The translations under genes and the position numbers were made by a program. A stretch of DNA of 64,000 bases from Schlesneria paludicola DSM 18645 (lineage in GTDB: Bacteria > Planctomycetota > Planctomycetia > Planctomycetales > Planctomycetaceae). The DNA is taken from NCBI RefSeq assembly GCF_000255655.1, contig NZ_JH636434.1, forward strand, positions 2,543,303-2,607,302, given 5' to 3'. This document shows, in pieces, positions 18,185 through 27,763 of the stretch (positions are counted from its first letter, which is position 1; the number at the start of each line of letters is the position of its first letter). The notes under the pieces are model-generated. The model did no database searches and was not told the DNA's origin. It saw only the letters and a list, made by a program, of their open reading frames with translations.

Positions 18185-20191
18185 TCACGATGGCGCAAGC
18201 CGCATCCGCCCGATACGCGAAAGTCGGGTCCCGTGGACCGGATGCGGTGCTGTACGAACCGACGCTGGCAACCAGGCGGCCCGCGGAATGCGATCGTCAG
18301 TTGGTTCCTTCAGCACTGGCAGGCGAATCCCCTGTTGAATCGACTTGTACCGATCCAGCTCCGTCGGGTGAATGTAGATCCGTTTTGAAGCCGTAAGCTC
18401 CGTCAGCAGTTCGCTCAATGCCTGGCTCAGTCCCGCCCACAGGACGGTATTGGGATTCGTTCTGAGGGCCAGCCCCTGGTCCCCTGCGACTTCCATATAC
18501 GGCCGCATCACATCGACGATTTCCGGGAAGAGGACTTCCCCCTTGGCGCGGACGAACTCGACAATCGCTGCCTTCAACTGTCCGGCCGATGCAAGCTGCA
18601 TCCACGGTGGTGCCGTCGACGCAGCGGGATCCGGCTTCGCACTTCGCGCCAGATCGTTGCGATGCTCGGCCTCGAGCATCGCAGTCACGCGGCTGTCGGA
18701 GGTCGCGCGGCGGCAACGATCCTGAGCCCAGTTGCGCAGGGCGAAGATCTTATCTTCCATCGTGATCGAAAGAGGAACCGTCGCACGCCAGGCTCGTTCC
18801 AAGTCGCCCTGCGCCAGAACACGGTGGTCACCAAAGGCTTCAATCAATGCCGACACGACGATCTGTTCCAGTTCCGATCCACTGAAGCCTTCGCTGCGAC
18901 GCGCAATATCATCGATGTCGAGCTGCTCTGTTTTCCAGCCGCGCTTTCTGAGATGGATTTCGAGAATGTTTCGGCGTTCTTCGAAATTCGGGAGATCGAC
19001 GAAAAAGAGTTCATCAAATCGACCACGGCGCAGCATCTCGGGCGGAAGTCGTTCGATGGAGTTTGTCGTAGCAACGACGAAGATGGGCAGATCCAGCTCC
19101 ATCATCCAGGTCAAAAACGTCCCAAGCAGCCGCACCATGGTGTTGTCGGCACCGGCGCGACCATCGTCTTCGACGCCAGCGAACCCTTTCTCAATTTCGT
19201 CGAGCCACAACACGGCCGGAGCAATCGACTCTACCAGATTTAGCACGTTGCGCAGGTTTCGTTCGGATTCACCACGCTGTGCTCCCAGGACGGCCGCGAT
19301 ATCGAGGCGAATCAGGGGAAAACTGAGAATCCGCGCCGTCGCACGGGCGGTCAGACTCTTTCCACACCCTTGTACCCCCAGCAACAGCACCCCTTTCGGC
19401 AGTGGGACGTTCTGTTCACGAGCGCGCGGAGAATACGCCTCGGCCCGTTTCGAGATCCAATCTTTGAGTTGATCCAAACCGCCGATGTCACTCGCACCGT
19501 CCTCAAGGTCGTAGAACTCGAGGATATCTGACGCCGTGGCAAGACTCCGCTTTTCCGAGATCAACGTCGCGAACAGATCATCGTTCAGTTCGCGGCACGA
19601 ATGAAGTGCACGTCGCCAGGCCTGACATGCTTCCTGCGCCGTCAATCCCATCACCGATTTGATCAGACGGTCTTCGTCGTCCGTACTGAGCTGTAATGTT
19701 GAAGCATCCGAGGTCTGCAGATCAGACCAAACCCGATCGAACTCCTCGCGCAAGTCGTCGTAGTCGGGCATGGGTAGCTTGATCTTGATCGACTCCTTCT
19801 CAAGCTCGAGCGGAACGGCGGAAACAGGACCAAAAAACAACAAGGTTTTCCGCTGCTTGATCAGTTGCGGCAGCACGTCGCGGATCGAACGGACAATATA
19901 AGGGTCGGACAGGAACGGATGAAAATCTTTGACGAGAAACAGATGCTCGTCGGGATAGAGACTGAGTTGATCCAGCAGCAGTCGCGCCGACGGCGGTTCG
20001 TTGAATTGGTCGGACGCGGGCGGTTGCAGCCCCCGCGTAATCGTCCAGGTGACCAGCCCGCGTTCGAGCTCCATCGCCACCTCGGCCAGTTCGCGTTCCC
20101 AGCGATCTTCTTCCGCCGAGTTCAGAAAGATCAGCGGATACCCCGATTCGATCCGGGCACGAAGATCATTGAGGACGTTCGTCGTTTTCAT
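18185..20191 (-). CDS. AAA-family ATPase of the Ycf46 type with C-terminal extension
   Basis: 668 residues. The first 230 residues form the Ycf46-style N-terminal domain (SGYPLIFLNSAEEDRWEREL, then a P-loop-less ATPase-like fold). The AAA domain has Walker A at 272-279 (GVQGCGKS), Walker B around 328-334 (LWLDEIEK), a sensor 1 (VATTNS) and an arginine-finger region (LPPEMLRRGRFDELFFVDLP). About 150 residues after the AAA lid, ending in a winged-helix-like stretch (GQLKAAIVEFVRAKGEVLFP), go beyond the usual Ycf46 length. In cyanobacteria and plastids Ycf46 has been linked to photosynthesis regulation and carbon use, but in planctomycetes its job is unknown. The frame runs upstream to 20497; the ATG at 20191 matches the family N-terminus. 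Confidence 0.88.
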   Translation of the reverse strand: MKTTNVLNDLRARIESGYPLIFLNSAEEDRWERELAEVAMELERGLVTWTITRGLQPPASDQFNEPPSARLLLDQLSLYPDEHLFLVKDFHPFLSDPYIVRSIRDVLPQLIKQRKTLLFFGPVSAVPLELEKESIKIKLPMPDYDDLREEFDRVWSDLQTSDASTLQLSTDDEDRLIKSVMGLTAQEACQAWRRALHSCRELNDDLFATLISEKRSLATASDILEFYDLEDGASDIGGLDQLKDWISKRAEAYSPRAREQNVPLPKGVLLLGVQGCGKSLTARATARILSFPLIRLDIAAVLGAQRGESERNLRNVLNLVESIAPAVLWLDEIEKGFAGVEDDGRAGADNTMVRLLGTFLTWMMELDLPIFVVATTNSIERLPPEMLRRGRFDELFFVDLPNFEERRNILEIHLRKRGWKTEQLDIDDIARRSEGFSGSELEQIVVSALIEAFGDHRVLAQGDLERAWRATVPLSITMEDKIFALRNWAQDRCRRATSDSRVTAMLEAEHRNDLARSAKPDPAASTAPPWMQLASAGQLKAAIVEFVRAKGEVLFPEIVDVMRPYMEVAGDQGLALRTNPNTVLWAGLSQALSELLTELTASKRIYIHPTELDRYKSIQQGIRLPVLKEPTDDRIPRAAWLPASVRTAPHPVHGTRLSRIGRMRLAPS

Positions 20192-20508
20192 AGGATCGTC
20201 TGTTCTCTCTCGGTCTCTGGGCGTGCCAGGAGAGCGGCTCGGTGAAATGGGACTCGGCTGACATGTGACATTCGTAACAACGAACGTCCAGTCTATCGAT
20301 TTGGAAATCGAGTTTTCCATGGACCACCGTATCCTCGTTGGAAGGCCGTCGACACCGCTGCCGCAACAATTCACGGCCACCGCCCCCTTCAGAATTCGTT
20401 CTGAAAGCCCCACACGCCGACAGGGGTTTCCAACACGCTCGAGGTTGGCATCAAGCTGAAATTGGTCGTAGAGTGAGGCGATCGACGCGAGACACAAGGA
20501 GTGACGGT
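20192..20508. other. Intergenic region with divergent promoters
   Basis: A 317-bp gap between the minus-strand ATPase and the plus-strand small membrane protein. It should contain both promoters; none is clear enough to mark. An open frame runs through it on the plus strand but lacks coding character. Confidence 0.45.
20496..20501 (+). promoter_or_regulatory. Ribosome binding site that fixes a GTG start
   Basis: AAGGAG lies seven bases before the GTG at 20509, and no in-frame ATG is nearby. It is the strongest ribosome site in the window and decides the start of the small membrane protein. Confidence 0.8.
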
Positions 20509-20961
20509 GTGGCCAACATCCTTTTTCTGAAACGATCGCTGCTCCTCTTCTGGGCGATTTGGCTATTCGTGATTCTTCTCAGTAACCTGACAGATGCCGC
20601 GAAAGAATTGGGCTTTCTCGGCGAATCCTGGGTATTCGCTTCAGGCAACTTCCAATTCCTGAAAGCGACAACCGCCCGGTACGGCAACCCCGCGATCGTG
20701 GATCGCCTGCTGTTTTGTGGTGTCATCAGTTGGGAAGGTCTCGCCGCACTGCTGTTCTGGCGAGCAACCTGGACTTACCGAGGCAAAAAAGCGGGCCGCG
20801 ATCATCTCTATCGCGCCTTTACGGCCTCACTGTCGTTATGGGCGGCATTCGTCATTGCCGATGAAATCTGTATCGCGTACGCACTGGAAGCGACGCATTT
20901 ACGGCTATTCATCGCCCAATTGGTGACACTCTTGGCGATCGAACTGCTGCCGGAAGAATGA
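20509..20961 (+). CDS. Small multi-pass membrane protein, function unknown
   Basis: 150 residues. About four hydrophobic segments can be seen: SLLLFWAIWLFVILLSNLTDA, LLFCGVISWEGLAALLFW, ASLSLWAAFVIADEICIAY and LFIAQLVTLLAIELLP. The loop after the first segment (GFLGESWVFASGNFQFLKATTARYG) is probably periplasmic. The sequence is rich in Trp, Leu and Ala and has no cofactor motif. It resembles small planctomycete inner-membrane proteins without known role. The GTG start is set by a perfect ribosome site. It is divergent from the AAA ATPase and convergent with the sulfatase-TPR gene, so it is likely a single-gene unit. Confidence 0.78.
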   Translation: MANILFLKRSLLLFWAIWLFVILLSNLTDAAKELGFLGESWVFASGNFQFLKATTARYGNPAIVDRLLFCGVISWEGLAALLFWRATWTYRGKKAGRDHLYRAFTASLSLWAAFVIADEICIAYALEATHLRLFIAQLVTLLAIELLPEE

Positions 20962-21093
20962 CGCTTCCACACGTTCGTCGCGCGACAAAACGACCGCGAT
21001 TGAAGCAACAGCGAAGGTCACATTCTCAAGTTGGATGCCGTTGGTTGGAGCCTTGTCAGATTTCGAAACGCGAACGAGGGTAGAAAGGGACGT

Positions 21094-23223
21094 CTAACGA
21101 CGACCGAGAGAGCCTTTCGCCTGCTGGATCAACTGCAAAGGCCGGGGATCGTCGGGGCGCAACTGATGCGCCCTCTCCAATTGTGTAATCCCCTCTGGAA
21201 TTTGCCTCTGCATCGTCAGCGCGACCCCCAACTGCAACCGGGCTTCAAACGACGACGAATCCAGATCAACCCCCTTCTGAGCATGGACGACCGCATCGAC
21301 AGCGTTGCCGAGCTGCAGCTCAAGATGAGCCAGATTGATGTACGCCATCAAAAAGCCAGGATCATATTTGACGGCCTGCTTGAAACTCGCGATCGCATCG
21401 CGGGGACGATTGCCTCGCGCCATGAGCAGTCCCAATTGAAAATGAGCGATGACGAACGCCGGATCGGCCTTGATTGCTTCACGGTATTCCAAGATCGCTT
21501 CGTCGAACTTATCCAGCTGAGTTAACGTCTGAGCCAGGTCGAGATGGAATTGAGATCCGTCTGGATCCAATTTGATCGCGCGACGAAATTCCTGTGCGGC
21601 TTGGTCAAACTGACCTCGCTTCACGTAAACCACCGCCAAGTGAGCATGAGCAATCGCGTTCTCGGGTTGTGGATCGAGCAGTTGACGGTACGTCGCTTCT
21701 GCTTCATCCAAGCGATTCTGCTCGCGCAGGACATCCCCCAGAACAAGATACGCCATCGGAAGTTTGTCCGTGGCAGCAATGATTTTCTTCGCGAGTTCTC
21801 CTGCCTCGTCGAATTGGCGTTGCCGCAGCAGCGATTGCGCAGCGTAGATCATGTTGCAGTACGGAAGCATGTCCTTCATGTCCGGCAGCGTTTCATCTGG
21901 AGAAACGGCGGCATCGTCACCTTTGCTTCCAGCCACATAACCGAGTGCCGCGAGTTTTTGCCGATCGCTTGTGGAGAGATTCAGATTGCTCGCCTCCGAA
22001 ACAACGAACTGTTCCTGCATCGCCTCCAAAATTGACTGCATTTCGATGAGTCGATCATGGTCGGTCGAAACGAGATTGTTTTCTTCCCGCGGGTCGTCCG
22101 CCAGATTGAACAACTCGGGGCGAGTCGTGTGAATGAACTTCCACTTGCCGGAAATGACGGTATGAAGCGGGCACCAACGGTTGCCTCGAAATGGCGCCTC
22201 GGTCTCGGCATAGCACGGAACTTCCTGAACCGTATCACCCGCCAATGCCGCCCGAAGACTGCGACCGCTGAAATGCTTTGGCGCCGGCACACCCGCAAGA
22301 TCCAACAGCGTGGGGGTCAGGTCCACTAGCGAAACAGGTTCGGCAACTCGCAGTCCCGGTCGGCAATATTTTCCTCCACCTGCGATGACCAGAGGCACGT
22401 GCAACGTGCTGTTGTAGACCAGCATCGAATGCTCTTCTTCATCGTGCTCGCCCAACCCTTCACCGTGATCGCCTGCCACGACAACCAGCGTCTGATCATC
22501 AAGGTGCTCGTCACGCAAGAATCGCCGGACTCGTTCCAACTGCTGATCTTCGACCGCGATTCCGGCGTCATAGGGCTGTTGTGCAAACTTGTCACCGAAA
22601 CGATTGGGACGCGCGTCATACGGATCATGTGCGTCGTACAGATGAATCCAGCAGAAAAATGGCCGTGACGTCCGATTCTTCAGCCACGCAAGCGCCGCCG
22701 TGACAACCGACTCGCCATCGCGGCGTCGATCGGTCGAATGGGCCGCGGCTTTCGTCCCTGAGAGATCATCGTCATAAACATCGAACCCTCGCTCAAGCCC
22801 GAATTTGGAATCCAGCACGAACGCCGCGACGAAGGCCCCGGTCTGGTACCCATGTCGCTGCAACAGTTCCGGCAACAACGGAATGTCTTTGGTCAGCCGC
22901 CCCGCCCCATTGAGCCGCAATCCATGTTCGGGTGGGTACAGCCCTGTCAGCATGGTTGTGTGCGAAACCAGTGTCAGGGGCGCAGGGGCGTAGGCTCGCT
23001 CAAACACGACACCTGTTTTTGCCAAATCGTCAAGACTTTCCGTCAACCCTTGCGTGTAGCCATAGGCCCCAATGTGATCCGCTCGCGTGGTATCGAACGT
23101 GATCAGAATCACATTCGGCCGACTGGGACGCCAGAAGGAATAACCCGTCAGCACAAGGGCAATTGCCGAGACAAACACGCACACTCGAATCGATCGAGAT
23201 CGCACCGCTGTGGATAGATTCAC
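21094..23223 (-). CDS. Membrane-anchored sulfatase-family protein fused to TPR repeats, formylglycine cysteine absent
   Basis: 709 residues. An N-terminal membrane anchor (about 12-30, VCVFVSAIALVLTGYSFW) is followed by an alkaline-phosphatase-superfamily sulfatase domain (PNVILITFDTTRADHIGAYGY, about 36-400) and then by five or more TPR repeats (about 470-690, e.g. AYLVLGDVLREQNRLDEAEATYRQ). The normal C/S-x-P-x-R site, where Cys or Ser becomes formylglycine, reads TLVSHTTMLTGLYP, so Thr84 stands at the catalytic position and both Pro and Arg are lost. Metal-site residues in FDTTRADH and AGDHGEGLGEHDEEEH are kept. It may be a phosphodiesterase or phosphotransferase acting with Thr, or inactive. 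It starts at GTG (23223) without a strong ribosome site. Confidence 0.9.
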   Translation of the reverse strand: MNLSTAVRSRSIRVCVFVSAIALVLTGYSFWRPSRPNVILITFDTTRADHIGAYGYTQGLTESLDDLAKTGVVFERAYAPAPLTLVSHTTMLTGLYPPEHGLRLNGAGRLTKDIPLLPELLQRHGYQTGAFVAAFVLDSKFGLERGFDVYDDDLSGTKAAAHSTDRRRDGESVVTAALAWLKNRTSRPFFCWIHLYDAHDPYDARPNRFGDKFAQQPYDAGIAVEDQQLERVRRFLRDEHLDDQTLVVVAGDHGEGLGEHDEEEHSMLVYNSTLHVPLVIAGGGKYCRPGLRVAEPVSLVDLTPTLLDLAGVPAPKHFSGRSLRAALAGDTVQEVPCYAETEAPFRGNRWCPLHTVISGKWKFIHTTRPELFNLADDPREENNLVSTDHDRLIEMQSILEAMQEQFVVSEASNLNLSTSDRQKLAALGYVAGSKGDDAAVSPDETLPDMKDMLPYCNMIYAAQSLLRQRQFDEAGELAKKIIAATDKLPMAYLVLGDVLREQNRLDEAEATYRQLLDPQPENAIAHAHLAVVYVKRGQFDQAAQEFRRAIKLDPDGSQFHLDLAQTLTQLDKFDEAILEYREAIKADPAFVIAHFQLGLLMARGNRPRDAIASFKQAVKYDPGFLMAYINLAHLELQLGNAVDAVVHAQKGVDLDSSSFEARLQLGVALTMQRQIPEGITQLERAHQLRPDDPRPLQLIQQAKGSLGRR

Positions 23224-23273
23224 GGAAACACTTATTGTAAACGACTTGTGATAGTAAACAGCTTATTGAAATA

Positions 23274-23518
23274 GCGGGACGGGCTCATTCTTCTGCGGCA
23301 AAGAGAAGGATTATTGGGAACAAAGCACGATGGACTCCAATGCCCCTGGCGAATGTGCTTGCCTCCTTCTCTCGAGTCACCGTTTGCAGCCCGAAGAGAG
23401 TGGGACAGGCACATTTTCCCGGTTCAATTAGAATCCACGGTGCATCGGCTTGAGTCATCCAACCAACCATCCATCTACTGCGGGAAGATGAGCCAGTCCC
23501 CGACCTGTGAACGGTGAC
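23274..23518. repeat. REPIN-like repeat, 130-bp family, two copies head to head
   Basis: The first unit (23274-23391) starts GGGACGGGCTCATTCTTC and ends GAGTCACCGTTTGCAG. The second (23392-23518) runs the other way, from CCCGAAGAGAGTGGGACAGG through GGGAAGATGAGCCAGTCCCC to CTGTGAACGGTGACT. Together they fill most of the 349-bp gap between the sulfatase-TPR gene and the lipoprotein gene. The second unit is the better preserved. Confidence 0.85.
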
Positions 23519-23572
23519 TTCTCTCGGAGTCACCTTATTTCAATAGGTTGTTAAACAGACTGCAAACATGCG

Positions 23573-24037
23573 CTATTTGGTTGTCAGCTCAAACTTCAAC
23601 TCCTTTTGAGGTTCGCCTTCAACAACTTTCAGCGTAAATCGGGACTTACGAGGATCACTATAGCGATCCTTGAGGAGATCAGTTCCAACAAAACTGCCCG
23701 TGGATTTACGGTATACTTTCCCCAGAAATGTCAGTTTATACTCACCCGCTGGCAGCCCATCACCGGCCGAATAGGTGGTGAATTCAAAGTGACCACCTTT
23801 ACCCGTGACCACCGGCCGGGGGGACCCGATTCGTTGCGAGCCGTCAGCACTATGCAGCAAAATCGCAATTTTCTCTTCGGGCGTTCCATTCACAAGGACG
23901 TTGCCGCTGACAGGTGTCACAACCTTCACATCACCGTGCATGATTTTGTTCAGTCGCTCGCTGTCCGAAAGGCCGCTGCTGCACCCCGCAAGGATCGTCA
24001 CGACCAGCCCTGCACACAATTTCCCAAGAATTGACAT
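23573..24037 (-). CDS. Small lipoprotein with transthyretin/carboxypeptidase-regulatory-like domain
   Basis: 154 residues. MSILGKLCAGLVVTILAGC ends in a perfect lipobox (LAGC), so the protein is a lipoprotein. The mature part has a beta-sandwich pattern (VVTPVSGNVLVNGTPEEKIAILLH, GGHFEFTTY, GLPAGEYKLTFLGKVYR). The frame is open to 24127; the ATG at 24037 has GGGAAGAG just upstream. It follows a DUF1559 gene on the same strand with a 272-bp gap. Like the pair near 11 kb, this suggests that lipoprotein and DUF1559 protein work together at the cell envelope. Function unknown. Confidence 0.85.
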   Translation of the reverse strand: MSILGKLCAGLVVTILAGCSSGLSDSERLNKIMHGDVKVVTPVSGNVLVNGTPEEKIAILLHSADGSQRIGSPRPVVTGKGGHFEFTTYSAGDGLPAGEYKLTFLGKVYRKSTGSFVGTDLLKDRYSDPRKSRFTLKVVEGEPQKELKFELTTK

Positions 24038-24309
24038 AACAGACTCTTCCCAAACGCCAGACACCGACGCTGATGTTTCATTGGACCACAAAACAGAACA
24101 GGCACCGAGTCGCCTGAGGAGAGTCACCGTTCACGGGTCAGCAAGGGGACTTGACGCAATCTCATCGGCAACGCGTATCATGTCAAAACGGTCCTACGCG
24201 GCATGACACGCCGGTTGCGACGCAATCCCAAATCCGAAAACGGTGACTCCGAGGAGACAACCCGGTGCGAGTTCCCGACATCACAAACAGACTCGTGGCA
24301 GAACGCCGA

Positions 24310-25413
24310 TCAGAATTCGCCGTTCGGTGAACCCGAACCCTGTGTGACCCCTTCTGCAAACACAACGTTTGACATATTCTGAGCCAAAAAGCGAACCGTT
24401 CCGTCGCCCATTAGGACGTGCGCGCCACCGGGGTGGAAGGCGTACATGCTGTAATCAAAGAGGTTTGTGCAGTTAATCACACAGGGGCCCTCGTTGCCGC
24501 TACCGAGCAGGTCGGAACCTTTGAACCAGAGTTGGACGCTGTTCCAGTCAGTCCAAGCCCCTCCGTACACCGAACTGGTCGTCATGGTCACCGGGCCAAT
24601 AACACCCTGGACCGGTCCGCCGCTGCCCTGAGACAACGTGCTGCTTCCGTTAGGCGACGTGTAAATCAGTTTTCCGTTTGAATACCAGTTGGGACGACCA
24701 GCAATTTCACACATCAGAAACGTATTCGAAGTCCCATCGGTGACCTGAGCGACTGACGGACGCATCGTGGACGTGTTCAGAATTCCAGACCTGTCAACCA
24801 CGGAAGGCTTGGCTGCCTGGTAGATGTTCGCAAGAGTGTGGCGAATCCCGCTCGACGCACCGTAATCGTTTGCACTACCGACATTGTATGCACCCGTGAC
24901 CCCGTTCTGGGCCAGAGTTGCATCTTGACTGATCACCAGAGTCGAGTTTCGGGGAACCGAGGGGCACATCAAAGCGGTAATCGCCGTCGACGAGAACGTC
25001 GTAAAATTCTGCGACGCCGCGTAGTTCGTCCCACCGACGGAACTCATGTTCAGCGGTCCACCTGTGGCGGTGCCGAATCCAATTGGCACGCTGAAATTAA
25101 TCTGGCTATAAAGATTTCCCTGATCGATATACGGCAGTAGGTATTCGATGAATCCGTGGGCGTTATAGTCATTTCGAGGCGCGGGAAGATTATCAACCGT
25201 GCCGACTGGTGGAAACTGATTGAACGTCGACTCGTAGTTGAAAAACGCCAACCCCAGTTGCTTCAAGTTATTCTTGCATTGAGTACGGCGGGCAGCCTCA
25301 CGCGCCTGTTGCACAGCAGGTAACAATAGTGCAATTAACACTGCAATAATTGCGATGACCACTAACAATTCGATCAAGGTAAATCCCGACCTACGAAACC
25401 AAGTCCTGAACAT
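24310..25413 (-). CDS. DUF1559 protein with type II pseudopilin N-terminus
   Basis: 367 residues. The prepilin leader ([23 protein letters not shown]) has the G-F-T-L-I-E cleavage site followed by a hydrophobic helix. The DUF1559 signature [25 protein letters not shown] follows, with the family C-terminal [22 protein letters not shown]. The helix and first 60 residues are nearly identical to the DUF1559 protein at 10.7 kb, while the middle parts differ strongly, the usual pattern for this family. The ATG at 25413 is preceded by GAGGA. A long upstream region (25414-26128) holds its promoter and a repeat copy. Likely exported and surface-associated. Confidence 0.94.
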   Translation of the reverse strand: MFRTWFRRSGFTLIELLVVIAIIAVLIALLLPAVQQAREAARRTQCKNNLKQLGLAFFNYESTFNQFPPVGTVDNLPAPRNDYNAHGFIEYLLPYIDQGNLYSQINFSVPIGFGTATGGPLNMSSVGGTNYAASQNFTTFSSTAITALMCPSVPRNSTLVISQDATLAQNGVTGAYNVGSANDYGASSGIRHTLANIYQAAKPSVVDRSGILNTSTMRPSVAQVTDGTSNTFLMCEIAGRPNWYSNGKLIYTSPNGSSTLSQGSGGPVQGVIGPVTMTTSSVYGGAWTDWNSVQLWFKGSDLLGSGNEGPCVINCTNLFDYSMYAFHPGGAHVLMGDGTVRFLAQNMSNVVFAEGVTQGSGSPNGEF

Positions 25414-25849
25414 TCGCCAATCCTCAAAAACAACAACTCAAGATGGCGCCGGTCTCGCCTAATGGCAAGCGGGGCGACGATCGGAATTATAGGGAGAAAC
25501 AATGAAGAGGCGATGAACAAAGCACGTTCGATCGGTAGTGATAGTCAATCCGCACCTGATACATCTTTTTGAATGATATGTTCCTGTCCGACAATAGGTT
25601 GCACGTTACCCATAGACACCAGCGATGAATTAGATGAACAAGATGCAAGGTTCGTCGCTTCGGTAAAGTGCGTGACAAAACCGCAGGCGCGAATCAACTA
25701 GAAAATCAGGATGTTGACGACAACCGTCTCACCCTGCCATAAGATGACAAATACGTTAGAAGTTGACATGGCACTTTGTATACCACCCCTGGCAATCGTT
25801 CGCAGACCGGAGACAGAGAGGGACGGGCAAACTCCCCTCAGAATGTCAT

Positions 25850-25984
25850 GTAACCGATCACCGTCTGAAGAGAGGGGAACAGGGCACATTTCCCCGGACC
25901 ATTGGAATCCACAGTGCTTCGGCCATGGCAACTCTGTCCTTAGTCGCGGGAAAATGAGTTAGTCCCCGGCCTGTGAACGGTTAC
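25850..25984. repeat. REPIN-like repeat, 130-bp family, copy 3 with adjoining fragment
   Basis: Outer ends GTAACCGATCACCGTCTG and CTGTGAACGGTTAC; inner arms GGGGAACAGGGCACATTTCC and GGGAAAATGAGTTAGTCCCC. A broken second piece (25797-25849, with TTCGCAGACCGG and GGGACGGGCAAAC) lies beside it. Both sit in the 715-bp gap between the DUF1559 gene and the ankyrin gene, which otherwise shows nothing I can name. Confidence 0.85.
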
Positions 25985-26128
25985 GAATGTCATTCGTCAC
26001 GCGGCTTTCGTATCTTTTTTTGGTACGTACGCCGCCAATTCGTTGGTCTCCATTTTCCTCAGAATTCGGCGAGTGTGACGCCTGAACATTTGTGACTTAT
26101 GCACAAGAGCACGCGAGGAGAGACTGCG

Positions 26129-27592
26129 ATGACGCTTTCCGATTTTCACGGCATCAAGGCCAAGTCAGCAATCGACGCACTCGCCATCGCGGCGGGGGCC
26201 GGCATGATCAAACAAATGCAACTCCTGCTCGCTGACGGCACAGATATCAATGGGGTCGCATCATTTCCGCAGGTGACTCCACTCGCATCCGCTGCGGGAG
26301 ACGGCGTCATCAAATCCGTCGAGTTTCTGCTCAAAAACGGTGCAGACATTAACAATCCCGGCCCCAACCACAAGACGCCGCTGATGCATGCATGCTCCTG
26401 CGGCGGGAAGAAGGGATCGCAGGTCGCGGCGGCACTGATAAAAGCAGGCGCGGACATTGCATGCGTCCGCAGTTCCGACGAAATGACCGCGTTGAAGTTT
26501 GCTGTCGGCAATTCCACACCTGAATTGATTCAAATGCTCATCGATCACGGCGCAGACGTGGATGGACCTCCAGGAACGGATCAGACAGCCTTAATGCTGG
26601 CAGCGAGAGCAGACGACGTCGAGGCACTTAAGGTGCTGGTCCGCAATGGAGCCGATACGTCACGCCCCTGCAAATTGCCTTGGGCGAAGAATCGGACCGC
26701 GTTGGGACTCGCGGGATTAGAGAAGTGTAAAAAGGCCGTGAAATTTCTCACTTCTCTCGATTCCGATGCGCCCGTCGTGAGCGAGCAGGCTCCCATTCTC
26801 ACGCCAGACAACCCACTCTTTCCACTTCTCCCTTGGATCAAGCGTCAAGAACGGCCCTGTTGGCTGCCCATGGTGGAAGATGGCGATGGTGACGTCATGA
26901 CATCCAAGTTCGGTGGCATTCCATGGCTGGATGTGAATGAATCCTGGCCAACTTGCAAAGCATGCCACCTGCCGCTCGAACTATTTCTTCAGCTGAATCT
27001 CGCGGAGCTTCCCGCGGAGCTGAACAGCCGCTTTGGAACCGGGCTGCTGCAATTTTTCTATTGCACAGAGCAGGGCGAAGAGTGCGAGGGTGAGAATGGT
27101 TGGGAACCGTTTTCGGATTCTGTTTCTCGCGTCAGAATTGTGTCACCGCACGGCATGGCAGCTCAGATTCCTTGCCAAAACCGGTGTGACGCCAAGCGGA
27201 TCATCGAATGGGAAAAAACCGTTGACTACCCGAGTCCGGCCGAGCACGACCAGTTGGGCATCATCATCGACTACCACTTCAATGACGTACCGTTCAAGCC
27301 GACGGAAATAACCTGCAAGGAACTCGGACTGCATTTCACGGGTATCGAATTTGTGGACTCCCTTGGAGAAATCGTCCAGAGTCTTCCGGGAGACAAACTC
27401 GCAGGCTGGCCGTGTTGGGTTCAAGGAGTCGAGTATCCCCACTGTCCAAAATGTGGTGAGCGAATGGAGCTCCTGTTCCAGATCGGATCGGAAGATCATA
27501 TTCCGTTCATGTTTGGCGACTGTGGGATCGGCCATATCACACAGTGCCGCCAACACAAAGAGGTTGTCGCTTTCGGTTGGGCATGCTCCTGA
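26129..27592 (+). CDS. Ankyrin-repeat protein fused to a DUF1963 (YwqG-like) domain
   Basis: 487 residues, no signal peptide, so probably cytoplasmic. Residues 1-210 hold five or six ankyrin repeats (SAIDALAIAAGAGMIKQMQLLLADGTDIN, TPLASAAGDGVIKSVEFLLKNGADIN, KTPLMHACSCGG, TALKFAVGNSTPELIQMLIDHGADVD, TALMLAARADDVEALKVLVRNGADTS in segments). The second half reads like DUF1963: SKFGGIPWLDVNESWPTCKACHLPLELFLQLNLAELP, with two Cys pairs (CKAC, CPKC) that could hold zinc. YwqG-type domains are of unknown function and often appear in immunity-like or polymorphic-toxin settings. The ATG at 26129 is chosen over 26099 because AGGAG precedes it. Single-gene unit. Confidence 0.85.
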   Translation: MTLSDFHGIKAKSAIDALAIAAGAGMIKQMQLLLADGTDINGVASFPQVTPLASAAGDGVIKSVEFLLKNGADINNPGPNHKTPLMHACSCGGKKGSQVAAALIKAGADIACVRSSDEMTALKFAVGNSTPELIQMLIDHGADVDGPPGTDQTALMLAARADDVEALKVLVRNGADTSRPCKLPWAKNRTALGLAGLEKCKKAVKFLTSLDSDAPVVSEQAPILTPDNPLFPLLPWIKRQERPCWLPMVEDGDGDVMTSKFGGIPWLDVNESWPTCKACHLPLELFLQLNLAELPAELNSRFGTGLLQFFYCTEQGEECEGENGWEPFSDSVSRVRIVSPHGMAAQIPCQNRCDAKRIIEWEKTVDYPSPAEHDQLGIIIDYHFNDVPFKPTEITCKELGLHFTGIEFVDSLGEIVQSLPGDKLAGWPCWVQGVEYPHCPKCGERMELLFQIGSEDHIPFMFGDCGIGHITQCRQHKEVVAFGWACS

Positions 27593-27763
27593 AATTCCTC
27601 CAACTTGGGAATCTGACTTTTCACCGCGTTGTTGTCCACCCCATGATGGCCAACGTAGAATCCGCCAATCTTGAAATCATCCCCCAGTGTCGATCGTAAC
27701 ACCCAAGGCCACGGTCGGCGGGTGACGGCGATTTCTTTCTCCTGTTGAAAATCAAATTGATCC

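Noticed and set aside
24115..24262. Possible further copy of the 130-bp repeat
   Set aside because: Only the end pieces (GAGAGTCACCGTTCACGGG and AACGGTGACTCCGAGG) fit; the inner arms are not recognisable, so it is left unlisted.
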